Source: Theodoxus fluviatilis (lineage: Eukaryota > Mollusca > Gastropoda > Cycloneritida > Neritidae). From it: DNA of 64,000 nt. Below, one piece after another: positions 25,239 through 64,000 of this stretch. The stretch's first letter is position 1; each line of letters begins with the position of its first letter. Both the position numbers and the translations under genes were made by a program. Location of the stretch: positions 48,278 to 112,277 of the forward strand of contig JAWQFJ010028307.1 of NCBI GenBank assembly GCA_034096865.1, read 5' to 3'. The notes beneath the pieces are model-generated. The model made no database searches, was not told where the DNA came from, and was given only the letters and a program-made list of their open reading frames with translations.

Positions 25239-25601
25239 CAGACCTGCCAAATGCTACGCTTTAGGCATAGTATGCTACGCTTTCGACATGCTTGCTACGC
25301 TGCTACGCTTGTCCATAAAAACTACGCTTTTCCCGCGTGCTTGAACTTTTGACCACGATGGAGAATCTCCACCCCCCCCCCCCCCCCCCCCTTCACGCCG
25401 CCAGTGCAGCTTATCGCGCCGCCTTCACAGCCTTATCTCCTCCCCCCCCCCCCCGCTTTCACGCCACCGGGTCAGCTTATCGCGCCAACCTCACAGCTTT
25501 ATCTATCCCCACCCCCCACCCCTGCTACGCCTATTCCTTCAATGCTACTCCAAATAGCTCTGGATGCTACTCTTTGGCATGATGGTGGGTTGGCAGGTCT
25601 G
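25239..25601. mobile_element. Non-autonomous hAT-like element with poly-C tracts
   Basis: The ends CAGACCTGCCAA and TTGGCAGGTCTG are perfect 12-bp inverted repeats. TAGACT is repeated directly on both outer sides. The interior has repeated GCTACGC words, a C tract (25372-25392) and no coding capacity. Its first ten bases, CAGACCTGCC, equal those of the full hAT element at 13380-17220. Confidence 0.75.
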
Positions 25602-25611
25602 TAGACTAGTG

Positions 25612-27115
25612 TTTTGGCCCCAGTATTCTGACACAGGGAGCCTGTGGAGGGATTTCAACACTGGAATGATGCATTTTCACTTCCTTGTCCTTGTGATGAC
25701 CGGCGGATCTGCATTCTGTAACTTCTGCAGTCTTGCCATCAGACTTAGAGGGGCATCTGCCAAAAGGAAGTTGCAATAGTCAAGGCAGGACACTATCAAA
25801 GCAGAGGCCATCAGACTTAGAGGGGCATCTGCCAAAAGGAAGTTGCAATAGTCAAGGCAGGACACTATCAAAGCAGAGGCCATCAGACTTAGAGGGGCAT
25901 CTGCCAAAAGGAAGTTGCAATAGTCAAGGCAGGACACTATCAAAGCAGAGGCCATCAGACTTAGAGGGGCATCTGCCAAAAGGAAGTTGCAATAGTCAAG
26001 GCAGGACACTATCAAAGCAGAGGCCATCAGACTTAGAGGGGCATCTGCCAAAAGGAAGTTGCAATAGTCAAGGCAGGACACTATCAAAGCAGAGGCCATC
26101 AGACTTAGAGGGGCATCTGCCAAAAGGAAGTTGCAATAGTCAAGGCAGGACACTATCAAAGCAGAGGCCATCAGACTTAGAGGGGCATCTGCCAAAAGGA
26201 AGTTGCAATAGTCAAGGCAGGACACTATCAAAGCAGAGGCCATCAGACTTAGAGGGGCATCTGCCAAAAGGAAGTTGCAATAGTCAAGGCAGGACACTAT
26301 CAAAGCAGAGGCCATCAGACTTAGAGGGGCATCTGCCAAAAGGAAGTTGCAATAGTCAAGGCAGGACACTATCAAAGCAGAGGCCATCAGACTTAGAGAA
26401 GCATCTGCCAATAGGAAGTTGCAATAGTCAAGGCAGGACACTATCAAAGCAGAGGCCATCAGACTTAGAGGGGCATCAGCCAAAAGGAAGTTGCAATAGT
26501 CAAGGCAGGACACTATCAAAGCAGAGGCCATCAGACTTAGAGGGGCATCTGCCAAAAGGAAGTTGCAATAGTCAAGGCAGGACACTATCAAAGCAGAGGC
26601 CATCAGACTTAGAGGGGCATCAGCCAAAAGGAAGTTGCAATAGTCAAGGCAGGACACTATCAAAGCAGAGGCCATCAGACTTAGAGGGGCATCAGCCAAA
26701 AGGAAGTTGCAATAGTCAAGGCAGGACACTATCAAAGCAGAGGCCATCAGACTTAGAGGGGCATCTGCCAAAAGGAAGTTGCAATAGTCAAGGCAGGACA
26801 CTATCAAAGCAGAGGCCATCAGACTTAGAGGGGCATCAGCCAAAAGGAAGTTGCAATAGTCAAGGCAGGACACTATCAAAGCAGAGGCCATCAGACTTAG
26901 AGGGGCATCTGCCAAAAGGAAGTTGCAATAGTCAAGGCAGGACACTATCAAAGCAGAGGCCCGAGTTTGGACAGTCTGCATGTTCATTAGATGCCTTGCC
27001 TTGGCAATGTTCTGTAGCTCACCATAGCATGTTCTCAGAGTGAATGCAGCATGGTGGGACAAGTGTCACAGGGTCCAACATGTCTGCGATGGGAGGGGGG
27101 GTGGTGTCATGGCAT
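25612..27115 (-). mobile_element. CR1/L2-like LINE remnant containing an internal 72-bp tandem expansion
   Basis: The minus strand reads TLRTCYGELQNIAKARHLMN, then ASALIVSCLDYCNFLLADAP, then LQKLQNADPPVITRTRK and a following LHRLPVS, the C-terminal part of CR1/L2-type reverse transcriptases (RLDYCNSLL...LQRVQNAAARL). The piece coding for the LDYCN segment is repeated about 17 times. The LINE is truncated at both ends, at 25612 beside the hAT-like element. Confidence 0.8.
25734..26960. repeat. 72-bp tandem array, about 17 copies, derived from LINE coding sequence
   Basis: The unit begins GCCATCAGACTTAGAGGGGC. Copies differ by only one to three bases: CATCTG/CATCAG variants, plus one copy near 26380-26420 with AGAAGCATCTGCCAATAGG. 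As 72 is divisible by 3 and the unit has no stop on one frame of each strand, frames of 436 and 461 codons arise. They are not host genes. Confidence 0.93.
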
Positions 27116-28437
27116 CCCCCATGACAATGTGTGCAATTAGTACAGGCACCTTACAGTAGCAATTCTGTTTTAAAGTGGATCAGTTTTAAAACACTGTTTG
27201 ACAGAGATTTTTACATCTCCGGTGCAGGCAGCTGTGTCAGCCCAGAATGTTGAACGGACTCGGTCGTTGGTGCAAAGGTCTTTAGCAGCATATGAGTGAT
27301 GACTGGTGCCATGTGAATGCATCTTTGCTCCCAGGCACAATCACTCAGAATCTCTACTCAGTTCTTGCAAGTGGAAATGATTGTCCCATATTCAGAATCA
27401 CATACTCTAAGCGGAACAGACAAGAAAATGTTGTTTGATTCAGGCAGCAGGAATTTCATATAGAAAAGCCAGTGTTGCAGATGTCTCTCAAGGCTGTCTC
27501 ACATCTTGAAACGAAAACATACTTTCAGTTTCACTCAAATGCTCATTTCCTCATGTGCAAGCACTTACTTCTGTGAAATGTCTGTTTCCCAAAAATGGTT
27601 TCACAATTTAGGACTGGATTTTTATTCCCCACCATTTCTCTGAAACATATCTGCCCATTTGCCAATGGGAACACTCCTTATTCCTTGTACCTTCAACTGT
27701 TGGTCTAACTACTCACACAATTCTATAATGTCTCCCTTTTTTTTCCGGTTAACATGCAAAACACTCATTCTTAGAATTACTGACACACAAACAAAGAAAG
27801 GATAACCAAATAACGATACTGATTTCTCAGAGCTCTGTGTAGAATACAACAATAGTTCATTTAAATTGCTACGGTGTTGAAATCGAAATGTCGATTGTAG
27901 TAGCAGCAGTCAGAGATTGGGCCACTGAGAATGAGACACAGGGTACCACGTGGCATATCATGTAGCTAAGTGGTTTAGGGCAGTCAACTTTAGCTTGGTT
28001 TGAGGAGTGATGAAAAGCTGTGGCCTCAGTATGTACACTCATTTCAATTGTCGTGGCCTTTTTGGTTTTCTCCCCGAGGCCCTGCAAGGTGACCACTGTA
28101 GCTGCAGCAGTAATTAATTTGTCGCTTGGTATCATCATTGTGGTGCAGATGTTATTTCTGCAGTTATGTGAGTAACTGTGTATGATGATGGAGATGGATG
28201 GAGTCAATTGATTTGTTTCTCAAAAACAAACTTCACCATGTGTGAACACCTCTGGTGCAACAACGAAAATCTGATTCTGGAACAGATAATTGGCATACTT
28301 CTACTTCACCATGTGCAAGAGTCACAGCATGACCTAACTCATCACATCAGACATCATATTTAGTGAAATAACATTTCTTTGGCAGTTAAACTCTCAAATG
28401 TCCTGAAATGAGATGATTGTCATTCTTGTTTTGCCAG
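27116..28437. other. Intron 1 of the MBD/F-box gene, last part
   Basis: No repeat with recognisable ends, RNA gene or exon was found between the LINE remnant and exon 2. Confidence 0.4.
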
Positions 28438-28521
28438 GGTTAGTGAGGAGCACGTCGTTTGGGACAAGGCGACAAGGCACGATTCAACCCTGTCCAGAAA
28501 TTTGCATTGCCTGCACCAAGA

Positions 28522-63786
<35,265 letters not shown>

Positions 63787-64000
63787 GTGAGTCCAGTGGA
63801 TAGCATGCCGTCACAACCATCTCCTTGGTAACACAGACAGATGCACCTGGAAAGTTATTTTAAAAATCTGGTTGGGAGTTTCAAGAAAGGTTTTATCATG
63901 TCCTCTGTCTCTTCTCAGAAGAGAGAATCCAGGCCAGGGGCATTGACTGACAAGTCTTTGCTTTCTCCTTCACACACTGATACTGCATCTTGAATGAGTG

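Noticed and set aside
25677..27062. Open frames of 461 and 436 codons on opposite strands
   Set aside because: They are produced by a 72-bp tandem repeat whose length is divisible by 3. Only the LINE-derived flanks carry meaning.
28459..28521. Longer N terminus of the MBD/F-box protein starting at 28459
   Set aside because: The codon there is TTG, not ATG. In-frame stops lie just upstream, so ATG 28522 is chosen.
63918..63992. Possible further exon after CTCTTCTCAG ending in TGA
   Set aside because: The acceptor is good and the phase fits, but the peptide (KRESRPGALTDKSLL...) has no leucine-rich or F-box character. Left out pending transcript evidence.

Overview
This is eukaryotic nuclear DNA, most likely from a marine mollusc (probably a gastropod; this is an impression from the repeat content, not a proven identification). 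Two intron-rich host genes are arranged head to head, and nearly all the remaining sequence is mobile elements, foldback elements, minisatellites and microsatellites lying in their introns. Most long open frames here are repeat artefacts. The host genes emerge only when short exons are joined by GT/AG sites with matching phase.

Left third, minus strand (about 78-21889): the gene for mitochondrial transcription factor B2 (TFB2M), a relative of rRNA adenine dimethylases. Nine exons join in one frame into a protein of about 358 residues; the last exon is tentative. Its introns hold a Mutator-like element with a 584-codon frame, two deletion derivatives of pogo/Tigger-type elements, an apparently intact three-exon hAT element with a 721-codon transposase, a decayed RTE-like LINE, a foldback MITE, a tRNA-like SINE head and G-rich microsatellites.

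Centre (21890-22300): a short shared upstream region, a candidate bidirectional promoter.

Right two thirds, plus strand (about 22250 to beyond 63786): a gene whose nine coding exons encode at least 1081 residues: an acidic N terminus, a methyl-CpG-binding domain (MBD), an RG-rich stretch, a PHD finger, a proline/threonine-rich linker with an alanine run, and an F-box. The gene runs off the right edge. The four MBD residues that contact methyl-CpG in MeCP2 are all present. One of them is the first codon of a 28-nt microexon squeezed between two DIRS-type tyrosine-recombinase retrotransposons. Both DIRS copies have the classic inverted terminal repeats and internal complementary region. One sits inside another dispersed repeat, so its empty site can be reconstructed and shows no target duplication. 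Other introns hold five large tandem arrays (80, 72, 68, 42 and 32 bp units), CR1/L2-like LINE remnants, and three copies of a dispersed repeat rich in TCAAGGTCA nuclear-receptor half-sites.

Functionally, one gene encodes a mitochondrial transcription/rRNA-methylase-family factor. The other encodes a predicted nuclear protein that could link reading of methylated DNA to SCF-type ubiquitination. The domain order is a methyl-CpG counterpart of KDM2/FBXL19, which pair an unmethylated-CpG CXXC reader with PHD and F-box domains.
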